Shown here: piece by piece, positions 1 through 8,652 of the stretch
Layout of the letters: each line of letters starts with the position of its first letter
How positions within the stretch are numbered: the first letter of the stretch is position 1
From: Pseudolysinimonas sp051954455
GTDB lineage: Bacteria; Actinomycetota; Actinomycetes; Actinomycetales; Microbacteriaceae
DNA length: 64,000 nt
Assembly (NCBI RefSeq): GCF_051954455.1
Contig: NZ_JBQCHS010000030.1
Span: forward strand, 79,344-143,343
Reading direction: 5' to 3'
Program-made: the position numbers and the translations under genes
Notes under the pieces: model-generated
Database searches by the model: none
Told to the model about the DNA's origin: nothing
What the model saw: the letters and a program-made list of their open reading frames with translations, nothing else

Positions 1-3000
1 TCGATCACCGGCTCGAACCGACCGCTCGTGAACGCGGCGAGGTCGCTCGTCGCGCCGCGGAGACGCAGCATCGACTTCGGGGTGAAGACGACGAGCGGGC
101 GACGCGGGCGCGCGTACGCCTGCCGGCGCAGCAGGTGGAAGTACGACGCCGGCGTCGACGGCCGGGCGATCGTCAGGTTGTCCTCCGCGGCGAGCTGGAG
201 GTACCGCTCCATGCGCGCCGACGAGTGGTCCGGTCCCTGGCCCTCGTTGCCGTGCGGCAGCAGCAGCACCACGGAGGAGCGCTGCCCCCACTTCTGCTCG
301 GCCGACGACACGAAGGTGTCGATCAGGCTCTGCGCGCCGTCGGCGAAGTCGCCGTACTGCGCCTCCCACAGGACGAGCGCGTCGGCCCGCTCGACCGAGT
401 AGCCGTATTCGAACCCCATCGCCCCGTACTCGCTGAGCAGCGAGTCGTAGATCCAGAGGCGCGCCTGGTGCTCGGAGAGGTTCGCGAGCGGCAGCCACTC
501 CTGTCCGTTGACCCGGTCGTGGAGCACGGCCTGCCGCTGCACGAACGTGCCGCGGCGCGAATCCTGGCCGGCGAAGCGCACCGGGGTGCCCTCGAGGAGC
601 ACGGAACCGAGCGCGAGGAGCTCGCCGAAGGCCCAGTCGATGCCGCCGTTGCGGCTCATGTCGACGCGCTTCTGCAGCAGCTGCTTGAGCTTCGGGTGGA
701 CCGTGAAGCCCTCCGGCACGTTCGCGAACGCGTCGCCGATGAGGTGCACGACCTCCTCGCTCACGCCCGTGGACGCGGGCTCGCCGGCCGAGTCGTCCTG
801 CTGCGAGCTCGGCCGCTCCAGGTCGGTGCCGGAGCCGCCGTCGCCCGAGACGACCGGGATCGCGCCCGTCTGCGCCGCGTGCGTCTCCGCGAAGGCGCGC
901 TCGAGCCGCTCCTGGAAGTCCTGGTGCGCCCGGTCGGCCTCCTCCTGCGTGATGTCGCCGCGGCCGACGAGCGCCTCCATGTAGAGCGTGCGCGTGGAGC
1001 GCTTCGCCTCGATGAGGTTGTACATGAGGGGCTGCGTCATCGACGGGTCGTCGCCCTCGTTGTGCCCGCGCCGGCGGTAGCAGACGAGGTCGATGACCAC
1101 GTCGCGCTTGAACTGCTGGCGGTAGGCGACGGCCATCTCCGAGACGCGGACCACGGCCTCCGGGTCGTCGCCGTTCACGTGGAAGACGGGGGCCTGGATC
1201 ACCTTGGCGACGTCGGTGGAGTACACCGAGGTGCGTCCGTCGCCGGGCTGGGTGGTGAAGCCGACCTGGTTGTTGATGTTGAGGTGGACCGTGCCGCCGG
1301 TCTTGTAGGCCCGCAGCTGCGACATCTGGAAGACCTCGTACACGATGCCCTGGCCCGCCATCGCGGCGTCGCCGTGCACCATGATCGGCAGCACGTTGTA
1401 GGTGCCGCTCGGCTGGCGGTCCTGCTTGGCGCGGACGATGCCCTCCATGACCGGGTCGACGGTCTCGAGGTGCGAGGGGTTGGCCGCGAGGTACACGGGG
1501 ATCTCGGCGCCGTCGAGCGCCGTGAACGTGCCCTCGGTGCCGAGGTGGTACTTGACGTCGCCCGAGCCCTGGACCGTCTTCGGGTCCTGCGTGCCCTCGA
1601 ACTCGCGGAACACCTGGCCGTAGGTCTTGCCGGCGATGTTGGTGAGCGTGTTGAGGCGGCCGCGGTGGGCCATGCCGATGACGGCCTCCGACAGCCCCGC
1701 GTGCGCGGCGGACTGCAGGATCGCGTCGAGCGAGGCGATGTAGGACTCGCCCCCCTCGAGGCTGAAGCGCTTCTGCCCGACGTACTTGGTCTGCAGGAAG
1801 GTCTCGAACGCCTCGGCCTCGTTGAGCTTGCCGAGGATGCGGAGCTGCTCCTCCTTGGTCGGCTTCTCGTACTTCTGCTCCAGGCGCTCCTGGAACCAGC
1901 GGCGCTGCTCCGGGTCCTCGATGTGCATGTACTCGACGCCGACGGTGCGGCAGTAGGCGTCGCGGAGGACGCCCAGGATGTCGCGGAGGAGCGCCGTCCG
2001 CTTGCCGGCGAAGCCGCCGACCACGAACTCCCGGTCGAGGTCCCAGAAGGTGAGGCCGTGGCTCGCGATGTCGAGGTCGGGGTGGCTGCGCTGCTTGTAC
2101 TCGAGCGGGTCGACGTCGGCCATGAGGTGGCCGCGCTCGCGGTAGGAGTCGATGAGCTCCTGCACGCGCGCCGTCTTGTCGATGCGCGACGAGATGTCGA
2201 CGTTGATGTCCTCGGCCCAGTGGATCGGGTCGTAGGGGATCCGCAGCGCGGCGAAGATCTCCTCGTAGAAGTCCTTCTGGCCGATGAGGCGCTCGTGGAC
2301 CTTCTTGAGGAACTCGCCCGAACCGGCGCCCTGGATGACGCGGTGGTCGTAGGTGCTGGTCAGGGTGATGGTCTTGCCGATGCCGAGCTCGGCGAGGGTC
2401 TTCGGGCTCGAGCCCTGGAACGCGGCCGGGTACTCGAGGGCGCCCGCGCCGATGATGCAGCCCTGGCCCTTGGTGAGGCGCGGGACCGAGTGCTCGGTGC
2501 CGATGCCGCCCGGGTTGGTCAGCGAGATCGTGATGCCCTGGAAGTCGCCCGCCGTGAGCTTGTTGGCGCGGGCGCGCGCGACGACGTCCTCGTAGGCGGC
2601 GATGAACTCGCCGAAGGTCATCGTGTCGGCGCGCTTGATGCCCGGCACGAGGAGCGAGCGGGTGCCGTCCGGCTTCGGGATGTCGATCGCGATGCCGAGG
2701 GTGACGTGCGCGGGGACGACGACGCTGGGCTTGCCGTCCGGCTCGTCGTAGTAGACGTTCTGGCTCGGGAACTCCTTGAGCGTCTGCACCATCGCCCAGG
2801 CGATCAGGTGCGTGAAGGAGATCTTGCCGCCGCGGGCGCGCTTCAGGTGGTTGTTGATGACGATGCGGTTGTCGATCATCAGCTTCGCCGGGATCGTGCG
2901 GACGCTCGTCGCGGTCGGGACGGAGAGGCTCGCGTCCATGTTGGCGGCGATGGTCTTGGCGATGCCGCGGAGGGGGGTCACCTCGTCCTGCTCGGCCTCG

Positions 3001-3428
3001 GTGACGATCGGGTTGGCGCCGGTCTGCGGGGCGTCGGCGGGGACGGGCTGCGGCTTCGGCGGAGCGGACGTCGTGCGGGCGACGGGCTGCTGCGGTGCGG
3101 CGGCGGGAGCCGGTGCCGCCGGTGCGGCGGCGGGCTCGGTCGGTGCCGGCAGGTCGGGGGTCACGGCGCCGGCGGACGGCTCCGCCGGGATCAGCGGCTC
3201 ACTGGTCGGCGGCTCCGGCGCGACGACCTGCGCGGGAGGGAGGGTGATCGCGGCGGTCGGGGTGGGGTCGACGGGGTGGTACGACTCGAGCACCGGCCAC
3301 CAGCTCCGGTCGACGGAGTTCTTGTCCTGCCGGTAGCGCTCGTAGAGCTCATCCACCAGCCATTCGTTGGCTCCGAACTCCGATGAGTTCGCATCTTCGG
3401 ACTCGACACCCGTCACGGGGTTGGTCAC
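1..3428 (-). CDS. kgd: Multifunctional 2-oxoglutarate decarboxylase/dehydrogenase E1 with fused E2 domain, C-terminus cut by window edge
   Basis: Decarboxylates 2-oxoglutarate with thiamine diphosphate and passes the succinyl group on, as the E1o/E2o-like part of the actinobacterial ODH complex (Kgd/SucA/OdhA). The reading frame shows a conserved N-terminal helix (FGANEWLVDELYERY, about residues 18-32), a Pro/Ala-rich linker (about 50-110), an E2 acyltransferase domain ending near HRVIQG (His362), then the E1 domain with the ThDP-region segment HGDAAMAGQG near 685. There is no lipoyl domain, as is usual for this fusion. The GTG start at 3428 is preceded by AGAGGG at suitable spacing. 1142 residues are present; the family is usually about 1230-1270, so the last ~100 lie outside the window. 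Family members bind the FHA protein OdhI/GarA; no such gene is visible here. Divergent from guaB1 across 125 bp. Confidence 0.97.
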   Translation of the reverse strand, partial: MTNPVTGVESEDANSSEFGANEWLVDELYERYRQDKNSVDRSWWPVLESYHPVDPTPTAAITLPPAQVVAPEPPTSEPLIPAEPSAGAVTPDLPAPTEPAAAPAAPAPAAAPQQPVARTTSAPPKPQPVPADAPQTGANPIVTEAEQDEVTPLRGIAKTIAANMDASLSVPTATSVRTIPAKLMIDNRIVINNHLKRARGGKISFTHLIAWAMVQTLKEFPSQNVYYDEPDGKPSVVVPAHVTLGIAIDIPKPDGTRSLLVPGIKRADTMTFGEFIAAYEDVVARARANKLTAGDFQGITISLTNPGGIGTEHSVPRLTKGQGCIIGAGALEYPAAFQGSSPKTLAELGIGKTITLTSTYDHRVIQGAGSGEFLKKVHERLIGQKDFYEEIFAALRIPYDPIHWAEDINVDISSRIDKTARVQELIDSYRERGHLMADVDPLEYKQRSHPDLDIASHGLTFWDLDREFVVGGFAGKRTALLRDILGVLRDAYCRTVGVEYMHIEDPEQRRWFQERLEQKYEKPTKEEQLRILGKLNEAEAFETFLQTKYVGQKRFSLEGGESYIASLDAILQSAAHAGLSEAVIGMAHRGRLNTLTNIAGKTYGQVFREFEGTQDPKTVQGSGDVKYHLGTEGTFTALDGAEIPVYLAANPSHLETVDPVMEGIVRAKQDRQPSGTYNVLPIMVHGDAAMAGQGIVYEVFQMSQLRAYKTGGTVHLNINNQVGFTTQPGDGRTSVYSTDVAKVIQAPVFHVNGDDPEAVVRVSEMAVAYRQQFKRDVVIDLVCYRRRGHNEGDDPSMTQPLMYNLIEAKRSTRTLYMEALVGRGDITQEEADRAHQDFQERLERAFAETHAAQTGAIPVVSGDGGSGTDLERPSSQQDDSAGEPASTGVSEEVVHLIGDAFANVPEGFTVHPKLKQLLQKRVDMSRNGGIDWAFGELLALGSVLLEGTPVRFAGQDSRRGTFVQRQAVLHDRVNGQEWLPLANLSEHQARLWIYDSLLSEYGAMGFEYGYSVERADALVLWEAQYGDFADGAQSLIDTFVSSAEQKWGQRSSVVLLLPHGNEGQGPDHSSARMERYLQLAAEDNLTIARPSTPASYFHLLRRQAYARPRRPLVVFTPKSMLRLRGATSDLAAFTSGRFEPVI

Positions 3429-3541
3429 GGCTGAATCGCCCTCTTTCTCCGTCGACAACGCCCCCAAGTTAACCACCTCGGGGTCCCTCGCGCCGACGCC
3501 CGAGGTGGGGGCGAACCCGGAAATCCCCGCGTTCTTGCAGA

Positions 3542-3547
3542 TACCGT
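3542..3547 (+). promoter_or_regulatory. Candidate -10 element of a leaderless guaB1 promoter
   Basis: TACCGT lies 6 nt before the guaB1 ATG, so transcription would start at or next to the A of the start codon. No clear Shine-Dalgarno sequence precedes the ATG. Inferred from spacing only. Confidence 0.45.
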
Positions 3548-3553
3548 GGAGAC

Positions 3554-5008
3554 ATGCGATTCCTGGGTGAGCGACCGCCTCACGACCTCACCTACTCGGA
3601 CGTCTTCCTGGTCCCCAGCCGCTCGGACGTGACGAGCCGGCTCGACGTGGATCTGTCCACCGGCGACGGCACCGGGGCCACGATCCCGATCGTCGCCGCG
3701 AACATGAACTCGGTCACCGGACCGCGCCTCGCGGCGACGCTCGCCCGACGCGGCGGCCTCGGTGTGCTGCCGCAGGACCTGCCGCTCCAGGAGCTCGACG
3801 CCGCGATCCGCTGGGTCAAGGACCAGCCGATCCTCTGGGACACCCCGCTCGTCCTGCCGCCGTCGGCCACGGTCGCCGACGCGCTCGCCCTGCTGCCGTC
3901 GAGCGAGGGCCACGGCATCGTGCTCCGCGGCGACGATGGCGCCCCGCACGGCGCGATCCCCGCGGTGCGCCTCGCGACCGCCCTGCCCGACGCCCGCCTC
4001 GGCGACCTCGTGCACGGCGCGATCCCCGCGCTCGACGCGGAGGAGCTGGAGGCCGACCCCCGCGGCGGCGCCCGCGCCGCGTTCGACCTCATGGCCGAGG
4101 GCGGGATCGACTTCGCGCTCGTCGAGCGGCACGGCCGCGTCATCGGCACGACGAGCCCGCGCAGCGCCCTCCGCGGCACGCTGTACCGGCCCGCGCTCGA
4201 CGCGCAGCGCCGGCTCCGCGTCGCGGCGGCCGTCGGCATCAACGGCGACGTCGCCTCCAAGGCGGCGGCGCTCGCCGGGGCCGGTGTCGACGTGCTCGTC
4301 GTCGACACCGCCCACGGGCACCAGGAGGGGATGCTGCGCGCGCTCGCCGCGGTGAGCGGCCTCGGCCTCGGCATCCCGATCGTCGCCGGCAACATCGTCA
4401 CCGCCGACGGCGTGCGCGACCTCGTCGACGCGGGTGCCACGATCCTCAAGGTCGGCGTCGGGCCGGGTGCCATGTGCACGACGCGCATGATGACCGCCGT
4501 CGGGCGTCCGCAGTTCTCGGCCGTGCTCGAGACGGCGGAGGCCGCGCGCTCGCTCGGCGCGCACGTGTGGGCCGATGGCGGCGTGCGCTACCCCCGCGAC
4601 GTCGCGCTCGCCCTCGCGGCCGGGGCGGCCTCCGTCATGATCGGCTCCTGGTTCGCCGGCACGATCGAGGCGCCGGGCCGGCTCGAGCTCGACGAGCGCG
4701 GGCGCCTCTACAAGCAGAGCTGGGGGATGGCGTCGACGAAGGCCGTCCACGACCGCTTCGGCCGGCTCGACGCCTACGAGCTCGCCCGCAAGGAGCTCTT
4801 CGCCGAGGGGATCTCGAGCTCGCGGATCTATCTCGACCCGCTGCGCCCGTCGCTCGAGGACCTGCTCGACATGATCACCTCGGGTGTCCGCAGCTCCTTC
4901 ACCTACGCCGGCGCGAACGACCTCGAGGCGTTCCACGAGCGGGCGGCGGTCGGCTTCCAGAGCGCCGCCGGGTACGAGGAGGGCAAGCCGCTCCCCGTCG
5001 GCTGGTGA
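3554..5008 (+). CDS. guaB1: GuaB1-type GMP reductase of the IMPDH/GMPR family with CBS domains
   Basis: Expected to convert GMP to IMP with NADPH in purine salvage. The 484-residue protein has the IMPDH/GMPR TIM barrel split by a CBS-like region (about 93-205). The active-site loop GVGPGAMCTTR carries the catalytic Cys308, and the GMP-reductase-like GPG(A/S)xCTTR form fits better than the IMPDH loop. The segment DGGVRYPRDVALALAAGA and a flap with YKQSWGMAS are also family features. Actinobacterial CBS-containing GuaB1 proteins are often annotated as IMP dehydrogenase, but the mycobacterial one is a GMP reductase. The true biosynthetic IMPDH (guaB2) is not in this window. ATG chosen because it follows a leaderless-type -10 and begins the family N-terminus RFLxxxPPxDLTYSDVFLVP. 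Confidence 0.9.
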   Translation: MRFLGERPPHDLTYSDVFLVPSRSDVTSRLDVDLSTGDGTGATIPIVAANMNSVTGPRLAATLARRGGLGVLPQDLPLQELDAAIRWVKDQPILWDTPLVLPPSATVADALALLPSSEGHGIVLRGDDGAPHGAIPAVRLATALPDARLGDLVHGAIPALDAEELEADPRGGARAAFDLMAEGGIDFALVERHGRVIGTTSPRSALRGTLYRPALDAQRRLRVAAAVGINGDVASKAAALAGAGVDVLVVDTAHGHQEGMLRALAAVSGLGLGIPIVAGNIVTADGVRDLVDAGATILKVGVGPGAMCTTRMMTAVGRPQFSAVLETAEAARSLGAHVWADGGVRYPRDVALALAAGAASVMIGSWFAGTIEAPGRLELDERGRLYKQSWGMASTKAVHDRFGRLDAYELARKELFAEGISSSRIYLDPLRPSLEDLLDMITSGVRSSFTYAGANDLEAFHERAAVGFQSAAGYEEGKPLPVGW

Positions 5009-5067
5009 GCCCGCGGCCCGTGAGCGCATGAGGGCGGATGCCCAGGCGACGGGCCCGGCCCTGCCGG

Positions 5068-5073
5068 TAGACT
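5068..5073 (+). promoter_or_regulatory. Candidate -10 element for the leader peptide / CNNM operon
   Basis: TAGACT lies 9 nt before an ATG that opens a 13-codon reading frame. The spacing puts transcription start within about 0-3 nt of that ATG. Confidence 0.4.
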
Positions 5074-5082
5074 CGCCGGACC

Positions 5083-5124
5083 ATGGGCGACCCTCCGTCT
5101 GAACGCGGCACCCTCCTCCGATGA
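5083..5124 (+). CDS. Putative 13-residue leader peptide coupled to the downstream CNNM gene
   Basis: The frame encodes MGDPPSERGTLLR and its TGA overlaps the ATG of the next gene (ATGA). The candidate -10 just upstream would make this ATG the first codon of a leaderless message. The downstream gene has no Shine-Dalgarno sequence (it is preceded by CCCTCCTCCG), so ribosomes finishing this peptide could re-initiate there. Seen: the frame, the stop/start overlap and the missing ribosome binding site. Inferred: that it is translated and that coupling is its role. No known attenuator pattern such as a run of regulatory codons is present. Confidence 0.4.
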   Translation: MGDPPSERGTLLR

Positions 5125-6443
5125 GCGGCGACATCATCCTGCTGGTGATCGGGATCGTTCTCACGATCGGCACCGGCTTCTTCGTCGCGAGCGAGTTCAC
5201 GCTCGTCAACCTCGACCGCGCCGATCTGGAGGCGCGTCAGGCCAAGGGCGAGACGATGCTGGGCCCGGTCATCCGCGGCCTCCGGCACACGTCGACGCAC
5301 CTCTCGAGTGCGCAGCTCGGCATCACGCTGACGACGCTCCTCACGGGCTTCACGCTCGAGCCCGCGTTCAGCGCCTTCCTCGAGCCACCGATCCGCGCCA
5401 TGGGGCTCCCGCAGGGCGCCGTGGTGCCCGTCGCGTCGATCGTGGCCGTGGCCATCGCGACGCTCCTGTCGATGATCATCGGCGAGCTCGTCCCCAAGAA
5501 CCTCGCGCTCGCGGTGACGCGGCAGATCGCGAAGATCGTTATCCCGTTCCAGCTCGGTTTCTCGACCGTGTTCAAGCCGGCGGTCTGGCTGCTCAACTCC
5601 TCGGCGAACGGCGTGCTCCGCCTGGTCGGGATCGAGCCGAAGGAGGAGCTGAGCTCCGCGCGGACGGCGGAGGAGCTGCGCACGCTCGTCCGCCGCTCGG
5701 CGAGCGAGGGATCCCTCGACCGCGACACGGCGACCCTGCTCGCGCGCACGCTCGTGTTCTCGGACCACGACGCGTCCGACGTGATGACGCCGCGCCCGCG
5801 GGTCGCGAGCGTCGACCGCTCGCAGAGCGCCCAGGCCGTCGTCGAGCTCGCGCGGCGAACCGGGTACTCCCGGTTCCCGGTCATCGACGACGACATCGAC
5901 GACGTGACGGGCCTCGTGCACGTGAAGCAGGCGGTCGCCGTGCCGCGCGAGCGCAGAGCCGAGGTGCCGGTGTCGGCGCTCGCGACCGAGGCGCTCCGCG
6001 TGCCGGAGACGATGGGGCTCGACATGCTCCTCGGCGAGCTCCGCGGCCGCGGCTACCAGATGGCCGTCGTCGTCGACGAGTACGGCGGCACCGCGGGCGT
6101 CGCGACGCTCGAGGACCACGTCGAGGAGCTCGTCGGCGAGGTGTCGGACGAGCACGACCGGAGCCGCCCGGACGTGGTCCGCAGCCGCGACTGGCTGACC
6201 TTTCCGGGCGCACTCCGGCCCGACGAGCTGCAGGAGCGCGCGGGCGTGCGGGTGCCGGAGGACGGTCCCTACGAGACCGTGGCCGGCTGGCTCATGAGCG
6301 AGCTCGGACGTGTCGCCCGCGCCGGCGACGAGGTCGCGGTGGAGGCCGGGACCTTCCGCGTCGAGCGCATGGACGGACGGCGGATCGACCGGATCCGGTT
6401 CACGCCCGCGCCGGACGCCGAGCCGACCGGGGAGCGCTCGTGA
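5121..6443 (+). CDS. CNNM/HlyC-family membrane protein with DUF21, CBS pair and CorC_HlyC domain
   Basis: Integral membrane protein of the family often labelled hemolysin C or CorC, linked in several bacteria to magnesium or other cation handling. The 440 residues show the DUF21 transmembrane module (about 1-190, with FFVASEFTLVNLDRADLE near the N-terminus and the conserved IGELVPKNLAL segment), a paired CBS domain (about 205-330; VMTPRPRV and VVVDEYGGTAGVATLEDHVEELVGE), and a C-terminal CorC_HlyC domain (about 345-430). It overlaps the next gene, a shorter paralogue, by four bases (GTGA), so the two are probably made together and may form a heteromer. Translation seems to depend on the upstream leader frame. 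The transported ion cannot be read from the sequence. Confidence 0.9.
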   Translation: MSGDIILLVIGIVLTIGTGFFVASEFTLVNLDRADLEARQAKGETMLGPVIRGLRHTSTHLSSAQLGITLTTLLTGFTLEPAFSAFLEPPIRAMGLPQGAVVPVASIVAVAIATLLSMIIGELVPKNLALAVTRQIAKIVIPFQLGFSTVFKPAVWLLNSSANGVLRLVGIEPKEELSSARTAEELRTLVRRSASEGSLDRDTATLLARTLVFSDHDASDVMTPRPRVASVDRSQSAQAVVELARRTGYSRFPVIDDDIDDVTGLVHVKQAVAVPRERRAEVPVSALATEALRVPETMGLDMLLGELRGRGYQMAVVVDEYGGTAGVATLEDHVEELVGEVSDEHDRSRPDVVRSRDWLTFPGALRPDELQERAGVRVPEDGPYETVAGWLMSELGRVARAGDEVAVEAGTFRVERMDGRRIDRIRFTPAPDAEPTGERS

Positions 6444-7534
6444 TCGCCGCGGCCGTCGCGGCCGTCGCCCGTGCGGCAGAGGGCGCCGACGGCCCGAGCG
6501 GCGCCGACTGGTGGGGCATCTTCTGGCTCGTCGTGCTCCTCGTCTTCAACGCCTTCTTCGTCGCGGCGGAGTTCGCGATCATCTCCGCCCGCCGATCGCA
6601 GATCGAGCCGAAGGCCGACGCCGGCTCCCGCATCGCCAAGACGACGCTCTGGGCGATGGAGCACGCGACGCTCATGCTCGCCTCGACCCAGCTCGGCATC
6701 ACCATCTGCTCGCTGCTGATCCTCAACGTGTCGGAGCCCGCCATCCACCACCTGCTCGCGGCACCGCTCGGGTTCACGGGCTGGCCCGACGAGGTCATCA
6801 GCACCCTCGCGTTCATCGTGACGCTCGTCGTCGTCTCGTTCCTGCACGTCGTGTTCGGCGAGATGATCCCGAAGAACATCTCCTTCTCGATCCCGGACCG
6901 CGCGGCGCTCGTGCTGACGCTGCCGCTCGTCGGCTGGGCGACCGTGTTCCGCCCGATCGTCGCGGCGCTCAACGGGATCGCGAACGGCGCGGTGCGCCTG
7001 TTCGGCATCGAGCCGAAGACGGAGGCGACGAGCGCGTTCACCGTCGACGAGGTGGCCACGATCGTCGCCACCTCGACCCGCGAGGGGGTGCTGACCGACT
7101 CGACGGGCACGCTCGGCAACGCGTTCGAGTTCAGCACGAAGACCGTGCGCGACGTGGCCGTGCCGCTCGCGCAGCTCGTGACGCTTCCGGAGGACGCCAC
7201 GCCCGCCGACCTGGAGCGCGCGGTCGCCCAGCACGGGTTCAGCCGCTACCCGCTCGTCGACGAGGCGGGCCAGCCGACCGGCTACCTGCACCTCAAGGAC
7301 GTCATCGACCTCGACGACGACGAGTTCGATGAGCCCGTGCCGCCCAAGCGCATCCGTCAGATCGTGTCGATCTTCCGCGACACCGAGCTGGAGGACGCGC
7401 TCGCGATCATGCGGCGGTCGGGTGCGCACCTCGCGCGCTCGTTCGACGAGCAGGGCGCCACCCACGGGGTGCTGTTCCTGGAGGACATCATCGAGGAGCT
7501 GGTGGGGCAGGTCGACGACGCGACGCGTCGCTGA
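6440..7534 (+). CDS. CNNM/HlyC-family membrane protein, short paralogue without CorC_HlyC domain
   Basis: 364-residue paralogue of the preceding protein: DUF21 membrane module (about 25-195, with NAFFVAAEFAIISARRSQIE and FGEMIPKNISF) followed by a CBS pair (about 235-355). It ends directly after the CBS motif (FLEDIIEELVGQVDD), so the C-terminal CorC_HlyC domain of its partner is missing. The GTG start overlaps the upstream TGA, which implies translational coupling. Paired long and short CNNM-like genes are common in actinobacteria and suggest a heteromeric transporter or regulator; that is inference. A perfect inverted repeat follows the stop. Confidence 0.9.
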   Translation: MIAAAVAAVARAAEGADGPSGADWWGIFWLVVLLVFNAFFVAAEFAIISARRSQIEPKADAGSRIAKTTLWAMEHATLMLASTQLGITICSLLILNVSEPAIHHLLAAPLGFTGWPDEVISTLAFIVTLVVVSFLHVVFGEMIPKNISFSIPDRAALVLTLPLVGWATVFRPIVAALNGIANGAVRLFGIEPKTEATSAFTVDEVATIVATSTREGVLTDSTGTLGNAFEFSTKTVRDVAVPLAQLVTLPEDATPADLERAVAQHGFSRYPLVDEAGQPTGYLHLKDVIDLDDDEFDEPVPPKRIRQIVSIFRDTELEDALAIMRRSGAHLARSFDEQGATHGVLFLEDIIEELVGQVDDATRR

Positions 7535-7535
7535 C

Positions 7536-7576
7536 GCGGGTCGAGTGTCGGACGCTGCGCGGGCTACTCGACCCGC
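7536..7576. terminator. Inverted repeat between convergent genes, candidate bidirectional terminator
   Basis: Perfect 11-bp arms GCGGGTCGAGT (7536-7546) and ACTCGACCCGC (7566-7576) enclose a 19-nt loop between the converging CNNM and flavin oxidoreductase genes. The right arm contains the last sense codons and part of the stop codon of the minus-strand gene. There is no T tract, as usual for high-GC terminators. The arm sequence belongs to the REP-like family seen at 17393 and 54989. Confidence 0.6.
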
Positions 7577-8652
7577 GTGGGGCGCGCTCGCTCGTAGGCC
7601 CCCGGCCAGGGGACGTCGACGCCGAGCTCGTCGGCGGCGCGGAGCGGGAAGTGCGGATCGCGCAGCAGTTCCCGCGCGAGGAGCACGATCTCGGCCATCC
7701 CGGAGTCGACGATGTCGGCGATCTGGTGCGCCTCGGTGAGCATGCCCACGGCGCCGACCGGGGCTCCCGACACCTGGTGCACCGTCGCGGCGAACGGGAC
7801 CTGGTAGCCCGGCCCGGTGCGGATCCGCTGCGCGCCGACGAGCCCGCCGGACGAGACGTCGACGAGGTCGGCCCCCGCCTCCCGCGCCCAGCCGGCGATC
7901 TCCCCGACCTCCGCCGGCTCGAGGCCGCCCGGGGTCCAGTCGCTCGCCGAGACGCGGACGAGGAGCGGCATCCCGGCGGGGATCCGCGCGCGCACGGCCC
8001 GCACGATGTCGAGCAGGAGTCGCGCTCGGTTCTCGGTCGAGCCGCCGTAGGCGTCGTCCCGCCGGTTGCTGAGCGGCGACAGGAACTGGTGCAGCAGGTA
8101 GCCGTGCGCCGCGTGCAGCTCGAGGAGGTCGAATCCCGCGCCCACCGCGCGCTCGGCCGCCGCGGCGAACGTCGCGGGCAGTGCGGCGACCTCGTCGCTG
8201 GTCAGCGCCCGCGGCACGGGATGCGTGCCGAAGGGCAGCGCCGACGGAGCGACCGTGCTCCAGCCGCCCGCCCCCTCCGGCTGGTGCCCGCGCCGGCCGT
8301 CCTCGTCCCACGGCGCCCACGACGAGGCCTTGCGCCCGGCGTGCGCGAGCTGCATGCCGATCGGGGCGCCCTGGGCGTGCACGAAGTCGACGATGCGCCG
8401 CCAGGCGGCGGCCTGCGCGTCGGTCCAGATGCCGGTGTCGCGCGGCGAGATGCGGCCGATCGCCTCGACCGCGGTCGCCTCGGTGAGGATGAGCCCCGCC
8501 CCGCCGACGGCGAACTGGCCGAGGTGCATGAGGTGCCAGTCGCCCGGCATGCCGTCGTGCTCCCGGCACTGGTACTGGCACATCGGGGAGACCCAGATGC
8601 GGTTGCGCGCGGTGACGTCGCGGAGCGCGTAGGGCTCGAACAGGCGCGTCAC
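7564..8652 (-). CDS. NADH:flavin oxidoreductase, Old Yellow Enzyme family (YqjM-like)
   Basis: FMN-dependent ene-reductase expected to reduce activated C=C bonds with NAD(P)H; the natural substrate is unknown. The 362-residue TIM barrel shows the YqjM-type N-terminus (RNRIWVSPMCQYQ, with the Cys that modulates the flavin), the active-site segment QLAHAGRKAS, the helix LLELHAAHGYLLHQFLSP, and the FMN phosphate-binding region near GMAEIVLLARELLRDPHFP. The GTG start (8652) overlaps the stop of the upstream HAD hydrolase by four bases, so the pair is translationally coupled. Its last residues, TRVE-stop, are encoded by the arm of the adjacent inverted repeat. Confidence 0.93.
   Translation of the reverse strand: MTRLFEPYALRDVTARNRIWVSPMCQYQCREHDGMPGDWHLMHLGQFAVGGAGLILTEATAVEAIGRISPRDTGIWTDAQAAAWRRIVDFVHAQGAPIGMQLAHAGRKASSWAPWDEDGRRGHQPEGAGGWSTVAPSALPFGTHPVPRALTSDEVAALPATFAAAAERAVGAGFDLLELHAAHGYLLHQFLSPLSNRRDDAYGGSTENRARLLLDIVRAVRARIPAGMPLLVRVSASDWTPGGLEPAEVGEIAGWAREAGADLVDVSSGGLVGAQRIRTGPGYQVPFAATVHQVSGAPVGAVGMLTEAHQIADIVDSGMAEIVLLARELLRDPHFPLRAADELGVDVPWPGAYERARPTRVE

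Noticed and set aside
135..3386. Very long open frame on the plus strand opposite kgd
   Set aside because: Its translation is low-complexity Arg/Val/Asp/Leu-rich, as expected for the antisense frame of a high-GC gene. The minus strand encodes a complete-looking Kgd.
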